From Firmicutes bacterium UBA5301 (GTDB lineage: Bacteria; Bacillota; UBA5301): a DNA stretch of 14,598 bases. Shown piece by piece: positions 1 through 7,793 of the stretch. Each line of letters opens with the position of its first letter. Position 1 is the first letter of the stretch. The notes beneath the pieces were generated by a model. The model was not told the DNA's origin. It saw only the letters and a list, made by a program, of their open reading frames with translations, and did no database searches. The DNA lies in the NCBI GenBank assembly GCA_002408345.1, contig DHRX01000066.1, positions 336 through 14,933 on the forward strand, in the 5' to 3' direction. The position numbers were made by a program, and so were the translations under genes.

Positions 1-425
1 TCAATGCGCATCCGAAATACTGCCGCTAAATCTTTAACTAGTTCCCGGAAATCAACTCGGCCCTCTGCTGTGAAATAAAAAATAATCTTTTTATTATCAA
101 ATGTCTGCTCTACGTTAACTAATTTCATCGGCAGCTTGTGCTTAGCAATCTTCTCTTGCCCAATTCTAAAGGCATCACTAGCTTTCCGCTCATTCTCCTC
201 TAATTTACGATAATCACTATCATCAGCTTTGCGAATTACCTTTTTGAGCGGAGTTATAATCTCCTCATCAGTAACCATCTTCGGTCCAACCACTAAATAA
301 CCAAACTCTACCCCCCGAGCGGTCTCAACAATAACCCCATCCCCCGGCTCTAACCGTAACTGGTCTGGATCAAAATAATATATCTTACCCGCTTTTTTAA
401 AGCGGACACCAACTACTTTTTGCAT
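1..425 (-). CDS. ricT: RicT/YaaT, PSP1-domain regulator (partial, 3' end outside window)
   Basis: The first 141 codons are present and the gene runs off the left edge. The N-terminus reads MQKVVGVRFKKAGKIYYFDP, which closely matches what I recall of Bacillus YaaT. The PSP1-domain stretch near residues 125-141 (FTAEGRVDFRELVKDL) is also present. In Bacillus, RicT works with RicA and RicF in a complex that modulates RNase Y mRNA processing, and through it sporulation, competence and biofilm formation. That role is known for the family and inferred here. The ATG (423-425) shares its A with the TAA of holB, a TAATG junction that implies translational coupling. The holB–ricT order is also that of Bacillus. 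The cysteine-bearing C-terminal part cannot be seen. Confidence 0.93.
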   Translation of the reverse strand, partial: MQKVVGVRFKKAGKIYYFDPDQLRLEPGDGVIVETARGVEFGYLVVGPKMVTDEEIITPLKKVIRKADDSDYRKLEENERKASDAFRIGQEKIAKHKLPMKLVNVEQTFDNKKIIFYFTAEGRVDFRELVKDLAAVFRMRI

Positions 426-1330
426 TAAACTGCTCTCCTTTGCAAACGGGCCAGTTTTATAGCTAAAGTGCGTAAAACCCCTTCAGGGTTAACATTACTC
501 CTCAGTTGTTCTCGAGCATCTCCAATTATCTCTAACCCTGCTAGTCCAACCTGGGACTGCACTATGATTCCCTGTTTATATTCTGCCTCACAAAAATCCA
601 AGAAAAGTTCTCGGAAATCTAAGTCCTCTTTAAACCGGGTATAGATACTGGAATCCACCATCCAAGCCTGATCTTGGGTTACTACTTGCAAGAACATTGT
701 TACCGGTTCAATAAGTTCCGGCCAATCAGCTGCAATTTGGAAGGCTTTACCCAGAGACCCTCCAGAAATAGCGGCAATCCTTTCCGCCTCAGCATAACCT
801 TTTTCCTCTAAAATTTGCCGAATTAAATGATCTGAGAGGGGCTGTAAAGGCACTATTGTACACCGAGACGTAATAGTCGGCAGTAGCAAAGCTGTATTAG
901 CCAATAAAATTAAGACTGAATGAACCGGCGGTTCTTCTAAAGTCTTGAGCAGACTATTAGCCGCCTGTTCTGTAAAAGTTTCTACTCCATCAATAATAAA
1001 GATCTTCCAGCCACCTTCGTAGGGCTTCAGGGAAATTAGTTGCTGTAAACGACGAATTTGTGCTATTTTAAAACTTTTCCCTTCCGGCTCGAGGATAGTT
1101 ACATCTGGGTGATTGCCGGCTAAAACTCGACGACAATTACGACAGCTACCACAAGGAGGTTCAGGAGATAAGCAGTTCAAAGCAGCTGCGAAAGCCAGGG
1201 CTAAGCTTCGCTTCCCGGTCCCTTCTGCACCAATAAAAAGATAGGCATGACTAACTCGCTCATGCTTAATAGACTCTTTTAATATTTTTTGGGCTCGTTT
1301 TTGCCCAATTAAATTGGCAAACCCTTGCAA
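425..1330 (-). CDS. holB: DNA polymerase III subunit delta' (clamp-loader AAA+ protein)
   Basis: A 301-residue delta' subunit of the clamp loader that places the beta clamp on primed DNA. Visible features are the N-terminal segment FANLIGQ; a Walker A motif GAEGTGK (residues 34-40); a zinc-finger set Cys53, Cys60, Cys63 and Cys66; a Walker B-like segment IFIIDGVE (110-117); and the clamp-loader SRC motif at 155-157 (ITSRC). Length is near normal for delta'. The start is TTG (1328-1330). An in-frame TAA lies 15 bases upstream with no ATG between, and AAAGGAG sits about 10 bases before the TTG. The intact GxxGxGK resembles DnaX (tau/gamma), but the short length and the yaaR–holB–ricT setting favour delta'. 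The stop codon overlaps the ricT start by one base. Confidence 0.93.
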   Translation of the reverse strand: MQGFANLIGQKRAQKILKESIKHERVSHAYLFIGAEGTGKRSLALAFAAALNCLSPEPPCGSCRNCRRVLAGNHPDVTILEPEGKSFKIAQIRRLQQLISLKPYEGGWKIFIIDGVETFTEQAANSLLKTLEEPPVHSVLILLANTALLLPTITSRCTIVPLQPLSDHLIRQILEEKGYAEAERIAAISGGSLGKAFQIAADWPELIEPVTMFLQVVTQDQAWMVDSSIYTRFKEDLDFRELFLDFCEAEYKQGIIVQSQVGLAGLEIIGDAREQLRSNVNPEGVLRTLAIKLARLQRRAV

Positions 1331-1345
1331 ACTCTTCCTGCTCCT

Positions 1346-1795
1346 TTATATAGAGAGATCTAAAAGCAGGCCCCTAATTTCATCAACAATCTCCAAAAGA
1401 TGAACACTACTGGCATGCTGATTGAGAACTTCACGCCCTAACTTCTCTAGAGCTTCATCTACTTTCTGAACTATAACCATGATTTTGTGCCTTCCAGAGC
1501 TAAATCCAGAAACCTCTCTAACTTGGTAGCTATCTCGAACCACTCGATCTAAAAACTCTTGGACTAATTCTCTAAATCGGGCTAAGTTTCTAAGGGTCCG
1601 GGCCTCAATGAGCGCATGGGCAGCCTCATCCAAGTGGGGTAAGAGCTTTTCCAAGTCTTCTCTAGTTTGATTAGCTCTAACTACCCTAATATGCTCTGCA
1701 AAAGTAACCTGTCCCAATTCACTCTGGTGGGTTGTTACTTGTTGCTTACCAGAAAAGGCAGAGCTTCGGCGAGAACGGCTATTGGATATCTTCAT
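1346..1795 (-). CDS. yaaR: YaaR family protein (DUF327)
   Basis: A 149-residue, mostly helical protein of the YaaR/DUF327 family, whose biochemical role is not known. The N-terminus is short, basic and probably disordered (MKISNSRSRRSS). It is followed by charged helical segments, including the family-typical stretch around residues 85-120 (REVSGFSSGRHKIMVIVQKV) and a leucine-rich C-terminal helix ending LLLDLSI. I see no cysteines, signal peptide or membrane segment. Identification rests on these patterns and on position: between darA and holB, exactly as in Bacillus subtilis. It starts at ATG 1793-1795, six bases after the darA stop, with a modest AAAGG upstream. Confidence 0.85.
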   Translation of the reverse strand: MKISNSRSRRSSAFSGKQQVTTHQSELGQVTFAEHIRVVRANQTREDLEKLLPHLDEAAHALIEARTLRNLARFRELVQEFLDRVVRDSYQVREVSGFSSGRHKIMVIVQKVDEALEKLGREVLNQHASSVHLLEIVDEIRGLLLDLSI

Positions 1796-1801
1796 AACAG
1801 A

Positions 1802-2131
1802 TCAAACCTTTTCAAATTGTTCTACATCTAGAACAAAGATGGTAGCTCCCCCTACCGTTATCTCTACAGGTGTCGGTAGAAAAGTATGAATCGATCTAGC
1901 TACATCAGAAACTGGAGAGATCAGTTGCTTCCTTGTCGAACAAGCTTCTCGAATAATAGCAATAGCTTCGGCTACCCGTTCTTGACCAACGCCGACTAAT
2001 ATTGTACTGTTCCCTTCTCTAAGGAGCCCACCGGTACTAGCCAGCTTAGTTGCCCGAAAGTCAGCTTGCAGCAATTGGTCAATAAGTTTCTGGGCATCCT
2101 GGTCTTGCACAATAGTCACTACAAGCTTCAT
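1802..2131 (-). CDS. darA: Cyclic-di-AMP receptor DarA/PstA (YaaQ), PII-like
   Basis: A 109-residue PII-like protein of the DarA/PstA/YaaQ family. These trimeric proteins bind cyclic-di-AMP, the second messenger for potassium and cell-wall homeostasis in Gram-positives; downstream targets are still poorly known. The N-terminus MKLVVTIVQDQDAQ and the segment ATKLASTGGLLREGNSTILVGV (roughly residues 27-48) are the family hallmarks. That second segment supplies the nucleotide-binding loop in structures of relatives. Length matches the family (about 109 residues). The start ATG at 2129-2131 follows a strong GGGGAGG about five bases upstream. It lies 22 bases after tmk, in the conserved tmk–yaaQ–yaaR–holB order. 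Confidence 0.93.
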   Translation of the reverse strand: MKLVVTIVQDQDAQKLIDQLLQADFRATKLASTGGLLREGNSTILVGVGQERVAEAIAIIREACSTRKQLISPVSDVARSIHTFLPTPVEITVGGATIFVLDVEQFEKV

Positions 2132-2153
2132 GGTTCCTCCCCTTCCCCTATAT

Positions 2154-2810
2154 TCAAAACCTACTTGGAAACCGTTCTTGTAAAACCTGGATACTCTCTG
2201 TAAATAAGTCCTGAGGGGTCCGACCTTTAGTTGTAAGCACTACAAATCTTTCTGGATCGGCTTCAGCTAACTGCAAATATCCCCAACGAACTCGGGCATG
2301 GTAAGCTGGCGTTCTCTGTTCAATCCTGTCCCCACCAGCAAGACCCTCCTGAGTACTAATATCAATAGCCCGGTTAATAATACTCTCTGGATCGGCATCA
2401 TACAAAAAAGTTAAATCAGGTTTAAGTCCACCGGTCGCCTCTTGATTAATTAACCGTACTTTAGATAAATACTTTCGACCTAACCCATATCCTTGATAAG
2501 CAATACTTGAATCTACATAACGTTCACAAAGCACTACCTGACCTTGGTCTAAAGCCGGTCGAATAACCTGTTGGACTAACTGAGCCCGGGAAGCCGCATA
2601 AAGTAACATCTCAGCTTCTGGAACCATCTCCTTGAACTGAGGATCTAAAATAACTGCCCGAATAGCTTCCCCAATTACTGTTCCACCTGGTTCTCGTGTA
2701 ACCAAATAATTAATTTCGTGACCTTGAAAGTACTCTTTAAATAAATTAGCTTGGGTTGACTTTCCAGAGCCATCGCTACCCTCTAAAGTGATAAAAATAC
2801 CACTACTCAT
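2154..2810 (-). CDS. tmk: Thymidylate kinase
   Basis: A 218-residue thymidylate kinase, which phosphorylates dTMP to dTDP in the cytoplasm as an essential step of dTTP supply. The P-loop GSDGSGKS is at residues 11-18, the TREPGGT substrate loop at 38-44, and the family ERY motif (E. coli and human use DRY) at 96-98, followed by VDSSIAYQGYG. Lid-region arginines lie around residue 147 (NRAID) and in GGDRIEQ. Length is normal. The start ATG at 2808-2810 is two bases after the R3H-ATPase stop, with AAGGTG just upstream inside the preceding gene. It sits with darA, yaaR and holB in the usual Bacillota replication and signalling cluster. Confidence 0.96.
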   Translation of the reverse strand: MSSGIFITLEGSDGSGKSTQANLFKEYFQGHEINYLVTREPGGTVIGEAIRAVILDPQFKEMVPEAEMLLYAASRAQLVQQVIRPALDQGQVVLCERYVDSSIAYQGYGLGRKYLSKVRLINQEATGGLKPDLTFLYDADPESIINRAIDISTQEGLAGGDRIEQRTPAYHARVRWGYLQLAEADPERFVVLTTKGRTPQDLFTESIQVLQERFPSRF

Positions 2811-2812
2811 CG

Positions 2813-4390
2813 CTACACCTTCTCATCAGGGCTATAAAACACCACATATCTACTTGGCTCTTCACCTGAGCTGGTCGAAGCTAAATCATAACTAGCTGCT
2901 AACTGATGTTGGAGACGACGCACATAAGAGTTCTGTGGCTGTAATGCTACCGGTTGCCGGCTATCCAAAACCTGTCGGGCAGCCTGCTCCGCTTCGGCCA
3001 TAGGACCATCAACCCCGTCACGCATTAAGTCTTGTAAAAACTTTTCTATCTGGACTACCGTATTGCTACGGATGGGATGAATCGGCACATTGCGTCGAGC
3101 ACCTTCGGTGAGTTTCTTCGGCATTTTCCGGTACTGTCCCTTTAAAGTAAGGATTATATCTGCTATTTGCAGGTCTTTAACTATATGAACCGGTGCTTTA
3201 AGGTTACTAATCGCTTTTTCCAGCCGATTACGGCTAATACCATACGGATAAATATGCAAAATTCGATCATAATTACCGGCTAAAAGGGGCGAGAAATTAT
3301 CAGCTGATCTCGGAGAAGCAATATAATTACCCCGTCTCTGAGAATACCGAGGCGGTTCTTCTTCTCTTTCCACCTCTTGAACCGCTGCTTCCTGAATAAT
3401 TTCGATTTCACCCTCTGGACGTCGCTGCCTAATCTCCGGCTGTGGATCGTAACCCCGGAGCAGCAAATCTACTGTAGTCGCTACATCATGGTGAATCGCA
3501 AAACGATCTCTCTGTTGAATCTCAAGCAAAATCTGAAAGGTAGGGCTATGCTTCCGTTCTAGTACAGTCTTTTGTGTACCCCGCCGCTTAGCCTCTTCAT
3601 CCCCAAGGGTAACCGCTTGAATACCACCAATTAAGTCAGATAAAGTAGGATTAGCAATTAAATTCTCCAAAGTGTTACCATGGGCGGTTGCAATTAACTG
3701 GACACCACGTTCTGCAATAGTTCGAGCCGCTTCAGCTTCGCCCTGAGTACCAATTTCATCAATAACAATTACCTCGGGCATATGGTTTTCAACGGCCTCA
3801 ATCATTACATCAGCTTGTAAATCAGCCCTTCCTACTTGCATACGCCTAGCCTTACCAATAGCAGGGTGGGGGATATCACCATCACCACCAATCTCGTTAG
3901 AGGTATCCACTATCACTACCCGCTTTTCTAATTCTGTAGAAATAATCCTAGCCGTCTCTCTGAGCAGCGTAGTTTTCCCTACCCCCGGTCGACCTAACAA
4001 TAATACGCTTTGACCGGTCTCCATAACATCTCGAACAATATCCAGGGTTCCGTAAACCGCCCGACCTACTCGGCAGGTCAAACCAACAATTTCTCCTCGT
4101 CGATTCCGAATAGCCGAGATGCGGTGTAAAGTCCGCTCAATACCGGCTCTATTATCAGAACCAAAGGAACCAACCCGGGAAGTTACGTAATCTAAATCTT
4201 CCCGAGTAACCATGGAGTTAGTTAAGTATTCAAAACCGCTATCAAACCTAAATTCCGGTTCCCGACCAAGGTCTAATACCACCTCAATAAGCTCCTCTTT
4301 TTGCGGTAAGCTATTTACGGCCTTGGAAATATGGGGTGGTAACACCTCTAGTAGCAGATCTAAATTATCGGTGATGGTTCTTTGGTCCAT
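2813..4390 (-). CDS. AAA ATPase with C-terminal R3H domain (Ycf45/SpoIIIAA-like)
   Basis: About 525 residues from the ATG at 4388-4390. Domain order: an N-terminal segment resembling SpoIIIAA/Ycf45 proteins; a RecA-like ATPase core with Walker A GRPGVGKTT near residue 133; VVIVDTSNEIGG near 158 and VIVIDEIGT near 212 (Walker B); a charged linker near 325-350 rich in Glu and Arg; and a C-terminal R3H-like segment with RRLQH (Arg, three residues, His) near residue 485. R3H domains bind single-stranded nucleic acid. The cellular role of this family is unknown to me. A GTG three codons upstream (4397-4399) is also in frame. I chose the ATG because AAGGGTGAT lies four bases before it. An extended -10 promoter precedes it. 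Confidence 0.85.
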   Translation of the reverse strand: MDQRTITDNLDLLLEVLPPHISKAVNSLPQKEELIEVVLDLGREPEFRFDSGFEYLTNSMVTREDLDYVTSRVGSFGSDNRAGIERTLHRISAIRNRRGEIVGLTCRVGRAVYGTLDIVRDVMETGQSVLLLGRPGVGKTTLLRETARIISTELEKRVVIVDTSNEIGGDGDIPHPAIGKARRMQVGRADLQADVMIEAVENHMPEVIVIDEIGTQGEAEAARTIAERGVQLIATAHGNTLENLIANPTLSDLIGGIQAVTLGDEEAKRRGTQKTVLERKHSPTFQILLEIQQRDRFAIHHDVATTVDLLLRGYDPQPEIRQRRPEGEIEIIQEAAVQEVEREEEPPRYSQRRGNYIASPRSADNFSPLLAGNYDRILHIYPYGISRNRLEKAISNLKAPVHIVKDLQIADIILTLKGQYRKMPKKLTEGARRNVPIHPIRSNTVVQIEKFLQDLMRDGVDGPMAEAEQAARQVLDSRQPVALQPQNSYVRRLQHQLAASYDLASTSSGEEPSRYVVFYSPDEKV

Positions 4391-4414
4391 TAATATCACC
4401 CTTTTCCTAATTCA

Positions 4415-4423
4415 ATTATACCA
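4415..4423 (-). promoter_or_regulatory. Extended -10 promoter (TGGTATAAT) upstream of the R3H-ATPase gene
   Basis: In the 47-base gap between the decarboxylase and R3H-ATPase genes, the minus strand reads TGGTATAAT, a perfect -10 hexamer with the TGn extension. No good -35 is found at 16-18 bases, which extended -10 promoters tolerate. It would give a leader of about 20 bases ahead of the ATG at 4390. It suggests the tmk–darA–holB group has its own transcription start besides any readthrough from selB. Confidence 0.55.
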
Positions 4424-4437
4424 GATTTTGGCCAGCT

Positions 4438-5874
4438 TCATTTAACCACTCGTATTTCCGCCTGTTCAGTTAATCCAGTAACCTGAAAGCCAGAACAAGC
4501 CAGTTCCTTGAGGTATTCTATTTGCTCTACCGTAATAACTTCCCCTGGAATTAAGATTGGAATCCCTGGTGGATAGGGAGCAACTAGCTGGGCTGCAACC
4601 TTACCGATACTTTCTTTAAGGGAAAGCGTGACCCCCGGTGCAAAATAGGCCTCTCGTGGAGTAAGAACCTGTTGACTACTATAGCCAGGCAAAGGGATTG
4701 TTGTCCGGCCCGGGGAACGTTTGTATCGAGCAACTAAATCGGTTAGAATCGGCTTCAAACAAGCAATCGAATCACGATCATCCCCAGGACCAAGTACTAG
4801 TAGGACCCTGGAAAAGTCAGCCATCTCCCCCTGAATTTTATACTCTTCCCGTAGTATGTTTAGAGCCTCAACCCCTCCTAATCCACTAGGAGAAAAATCA
4901 ATAACTACTTTGGTTGGGTCCCAATAAGGGTAACCCTCAGCCTGAGCCTCTATCGACCCATAGACCTTGATTCCTTGGACCTCAGCTAATTGACGCCGGA
5001 GATCGTAAGCCAACTCTAATACCTGGGTAACCAACCCCTGCCCATCTGCAGCTAATTGATAAACAGCCGATTCTAAAGAAGCCAAAAGTAGAAAAGAAGG
5101 GCTAGTCGACTGAGTAATCTCTACATAGCGACTAATCTCTTCAGGATCAATTAGGGTGCCACCAAGATGAAGCATAGAACTACCGGTCAGGGATGTTAGT
5201 AGTTTGTGGGTACTCTGGGCTACTAGATCTGCCCCTTGGCTCAAAGCTGTTGGCGGTAACTCCGAAGAAAAAGCAAAGTGAGGTCCATGGGCTTCATCAA
5301 CCAATACTGGAATCCCCGCTGCATGGGCAATATGAATCAAATCCTGAAGATCATCAGCAAACCCAAAGTAGGTCGGGTTTTGAGTAAACACACCGGCTAT
5401 TTCCGAATCACTACTAAGAACCTGCTGGACCTGTTCAGGTGTTAAACGCGAATCAGGTAGTTCAGAGTTTTTAGCCTTCGGTGGTAAAATAACTGGATTT
5501 GCTCCGCTCAGAATAAGCGCACCTAAAACCGAATAGTGAATATGCCTAGGAATAATAACCTTACGATCTTTAATCGCCCCTAAAAACATACTCTGAATAC
5601 CAGCGGTTGTCCCATTAGTTAAAAAGAAGGTAGCCTTTCCACCAAATAGCTCTGCAGCCTTACTCTCCGCCTCTGCTAAAAGAGCTAGCGGTAAAGTAGC
5701 CCCTTCTGATCCGACTAAAACCGGAGGGTCAATATCTAGCTTCAGTCCCCACTGTTGCCAGGCTCTCTGAAAATCTAAAGCCATACCACGCCCCTGTTTA
5801 TGGCCTGGGGTATGAAAAGGTGAAATATTTTCCTCACAATAAGCTAACAGAGCAGCCAAAAAAGAAATGCTCAC
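4438..5874 (-). CDS. Orn/Lys/Arg decarboxylase-family PLP enzyme (YaaO-like)
   Basis: A 478-residue fold-type I PLP enzyme of the Orn/Lys/Arg decarboxylase family, which makes polyamines or their precursors from basic amino acids. Visible are the family entry motif FHTPGHKQG (residues 20-28), the phosphate-binding loop TNGTTAG (86-92), the cofactor-ring Asp in VDEAHGPHF (192-200), and the Schiff-base lysine in QSTHKLLTSLTGS (Lys224). The C-terminal domain ends with PPGIPILIPGE around residue 440, typical of the group. The substrate cannot be set from sequence; the short form resembles Bacillus YaaO and SpeA. The start is GTG (5872-5874), overlapping the selB TGA as GTGA, so translation is probably coupled to selB. 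Bacillus yaaO also lies next to tmk. Confidence 0.9.
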   Translation of the reverse strand: MSISFLAALLAYCEENISPFHTPGHKQGRGMALDFQRAWQQWGLKLDIDPPVLVGSEGATLPLALLAEAESKAAELFGGKATFFLTNGTTAGIQSMFLGAIKDRKVIIPRHIHYSVLGALILSGANPVILPPKAKNSELPDSRLTPEQVQQVLSSDSEIAGVFTQNPTYFGFADDLQDLIHIAHAAGIPVLVDEAHGPHFAFSSELPPTALSQGADLVAQSTHKLLTSLTGSSMLHLGGTLIDPEEISRYVEITQSTSPSFLLLASLESAVYQLAADGQGLVTQVLELAYDLRRQLAEVQGIKVYGSIEAQAEGYPYWDPTKVVIDFSPSGLGGVEALNILREEYKIQGEMADFSRVLLVLGPGDDRDSIACLKPILTDLVARYKRSPGRTTIPLPGYSSQQVLTPREAYFAPGVTLSLKESIGKVAAQLVAPYPPGIPILIPGEVITVEQIEYLKELACSGFQVTGLTEQAEIRVVK

Positions 5875-7793
5875 TTCACCTCCATACGCATAGCCGAACC
5901 AGCAATTCTTTTTTCCTCTACCCGTTTAGTCCACTTAATACTGTCAAAATATTCAAGGAGCGCAATCGCGTATTTACGGCTACTATTGGTAGCATCCCGA
6001 AAAGTTGCCGCATCTAAAGTACCGGCTTCCTCAATTAGGGATCTCGCTAATTCTTTAGCCTTAGTAATACTCTCCTGGTGGAAAAACAAGTTTTCAGTAA
6101 TTCGCACTAGTGCACCCTGAAGAATCAAATAATTAATAATCTCATCCCGTCTTTTGTCAGTTAAAGAGTACTTTTGGCTAACCTCGCTTAGATTCGGGGG
6201 GGCAAAACCGGCTTGCCGGAACTCCTCCTCCATCTGCTGGGCTAACTTGGTCTCCTCCTGGCTCAATTCTAAACCTTTACCTGGTAAGCTAATCTCTGTC
6301 TCATATAAATCAAGCTTTGCATCTTGCCCCCACAGCTCTAACAGATTATTAAATATACGACTATCCCAAGCAGGCACTAAACGGCTACGCAACTCTTCCT
6401 TAGGGTACCCTTTACGTAAGGGAAAACGCTCATGAAAATCATTAAGTAATTCTGCTGTTTTTTGCCATAAGGACTCTGCTCCCAAAACACTAAGAAAAAG
6501 TTGGTTTTTATCTAAATCCACAATCTGGCCTTGTTTAAGTAGGACCCGGAGTTCTGTTCTAATTTGTGCCTGATCTAAAAGAGTTTGACGCCGTAAATCC
6601 TCACGACTATACGGAGTTTCTGGCCTCAGTTCAAAGGCTAAACGAAGTAGGTCCTCTGGGTCGCCAAGAGCCTCCCGGTCCAAAATCTCCAGCGTCTTAG
6701 GGTCCTTGCGCTTCCAGCGTAAAGGCGTTCCATTAAGAACCTTACCACCGGCTATCGTATGAGCTGGAGAATAAGTGCGAATTACAAAAAGATCTTCTCG
6801 GGCTGCTACGACCGGCTCCTCAAAGATAATCTGACAATAACCGCTTTCCCCAGGTTCAATTATATCTCCCTCTAGGGTACGCAAGCGAGCTAATACTTCG
6901 TTGGTACCAATATGGACCCTAATCCGTTCCCCATGGGCCAACTCTTTCCCTTTGGCCAATACACTTACCCTGGCATCAATTAAAGTAGTTGGTGACATTA
7001 CTCCCGGTTCTAATACTACATTACCCCTATGCAAATCAGTCTTTTCCACGCCACTTAAATTCAAAGCCACTCGATGTCCAGCCCCTACAGCTGGTACCGA
7101 TTCATCGTGAACCTGAATCTGCCGAACCCTAGCATTAAGCCCTACCGGCAGAATTTCAACTTCATCACGTAATTTAATTTCTCCACCGATTAGGGTCCCG
7201 GTCACAACAGTTCCATGTCCTGCAATTTGGAAGACCCGGTCAATCGGTAGCCGCAGTAGTTTTGGCGTCTCCGTCTTTTCTGCTTCAGCAATTACTTCCT
7301 CTACCGTGGTTAATAGTTCAGTAACACCCTGGCCGGTAATGGCAGAAACCGGAACAATAGGGGCATTAGCTAAAGTTGTACCTACTAAATATTCTCTAAT
7401 TTCCTCTTCTACTAATTCTAAAAGCTCTGCATCCACTAAATCAGTCTTAGTAAGAGCCACTACGCCATGGTGCACCTGCAAAATATCAATAATATCAAGA
7501 TGCTCCTCGGTTTGGGGCATAACCCCTTCATCGGCAGCAACGACCAAAATAACTACATCAATGCTACTAACTCCAGCCAACATATTTTTGATAAACCGTT
7601 CGTGGCCAGGGACATCAATAATAGCTGCTTTTTTACCGCTAGGTAAAGTGAAAGGAGCAAAACCTAGATCAATAGTTAACCCTCGTTGCTGCTCCTCTTT
7701 CCAACGATCTGTATTAATACCGGTAATGGCCTTAACTAAAGTAGTTTTTCCGTGATCAACGTGGCCAGCCGTTCCCACGATAATCCTGCGCAT
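5871..7793 (-). CDS. selB: Selenocysteine-specific elongation factor SelB
   Basis: A 640-residue SelB, the EF-Tu-like GTPase that carries Sec-tRNA to UGA codons marked by a SECIS hairpin. The G domain shows GTAGHVDHGKTT (residues 7-18), the switch region RWKEEQQRGLTIDLGF (30-45), DVPGHERF (60-67) and TKTD (115-118). EF-Tu-like beta-barrel domains follow. The C-terminal third is the chain of winged helices that binds SECIS RNA; the last carries SSRKYAIALLEYFDS, the usual RNA-contact region. Length is standard. The start ATG (7791-7793) directly abuts the selA stop (TAG-ATG). The end overlaps the decarboxylase start by four bases. Its SECIS clients in this window are fdhA and selD. Confidence 0.97.
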   Translation of the reverse strand: MRRIIVGTAGHVDHGKTTLVKAITGINTDRWKEEQQRGLTIDLGFAPFTLPSGKKAAIIDVPGHERFIKNMLAGVSSIDVVILVVAADEGVMPQTEEHLDIIDILQVHHGVVALTKTDLVDAELLELVEEEIREYLVGTTLANAPIVPVSAITGQGVTELLTTVEEVIAEAEKTETPKLLRLPIDRVFQIAGHGTVVTGTLIGGEIKLRDEVEILPVGLNARVRQIQVHDESVPAVGAGHRVALNLSGVEKTDLHRGNVVLEPGVMSPTTLIDARVSVLAKGKELAHGERIRVHIGTNEVLARLRTLEGDIIEPGESGYCQIIFEEPVVAAREDLFVIRTYSPAHTIAGGKVLNGTPLRWKRKDPKTLEILDREALGDPEDLLRLAFELRPETPYSREDLRRQTLLDQAQIRTELRVLLKQGQIVDLDKNQLFLSVLGAESLWQKTAELLNDFHERFPLRKGYPKEELRSRLVPAWDSRIFNNLLELWGQDAKLDLYETEISLPGKGLELSQEETKLAQQMEEEFRQAGFAPPNLSEVSQKYSLTDKRRDEIINYLILQGALVRITENLFFHQESITKAKELARSLIEEAGTLDAATFRDATNSSRKYAIALLEYFDSIKWTKRVEEKRIAGSAMRMEVK

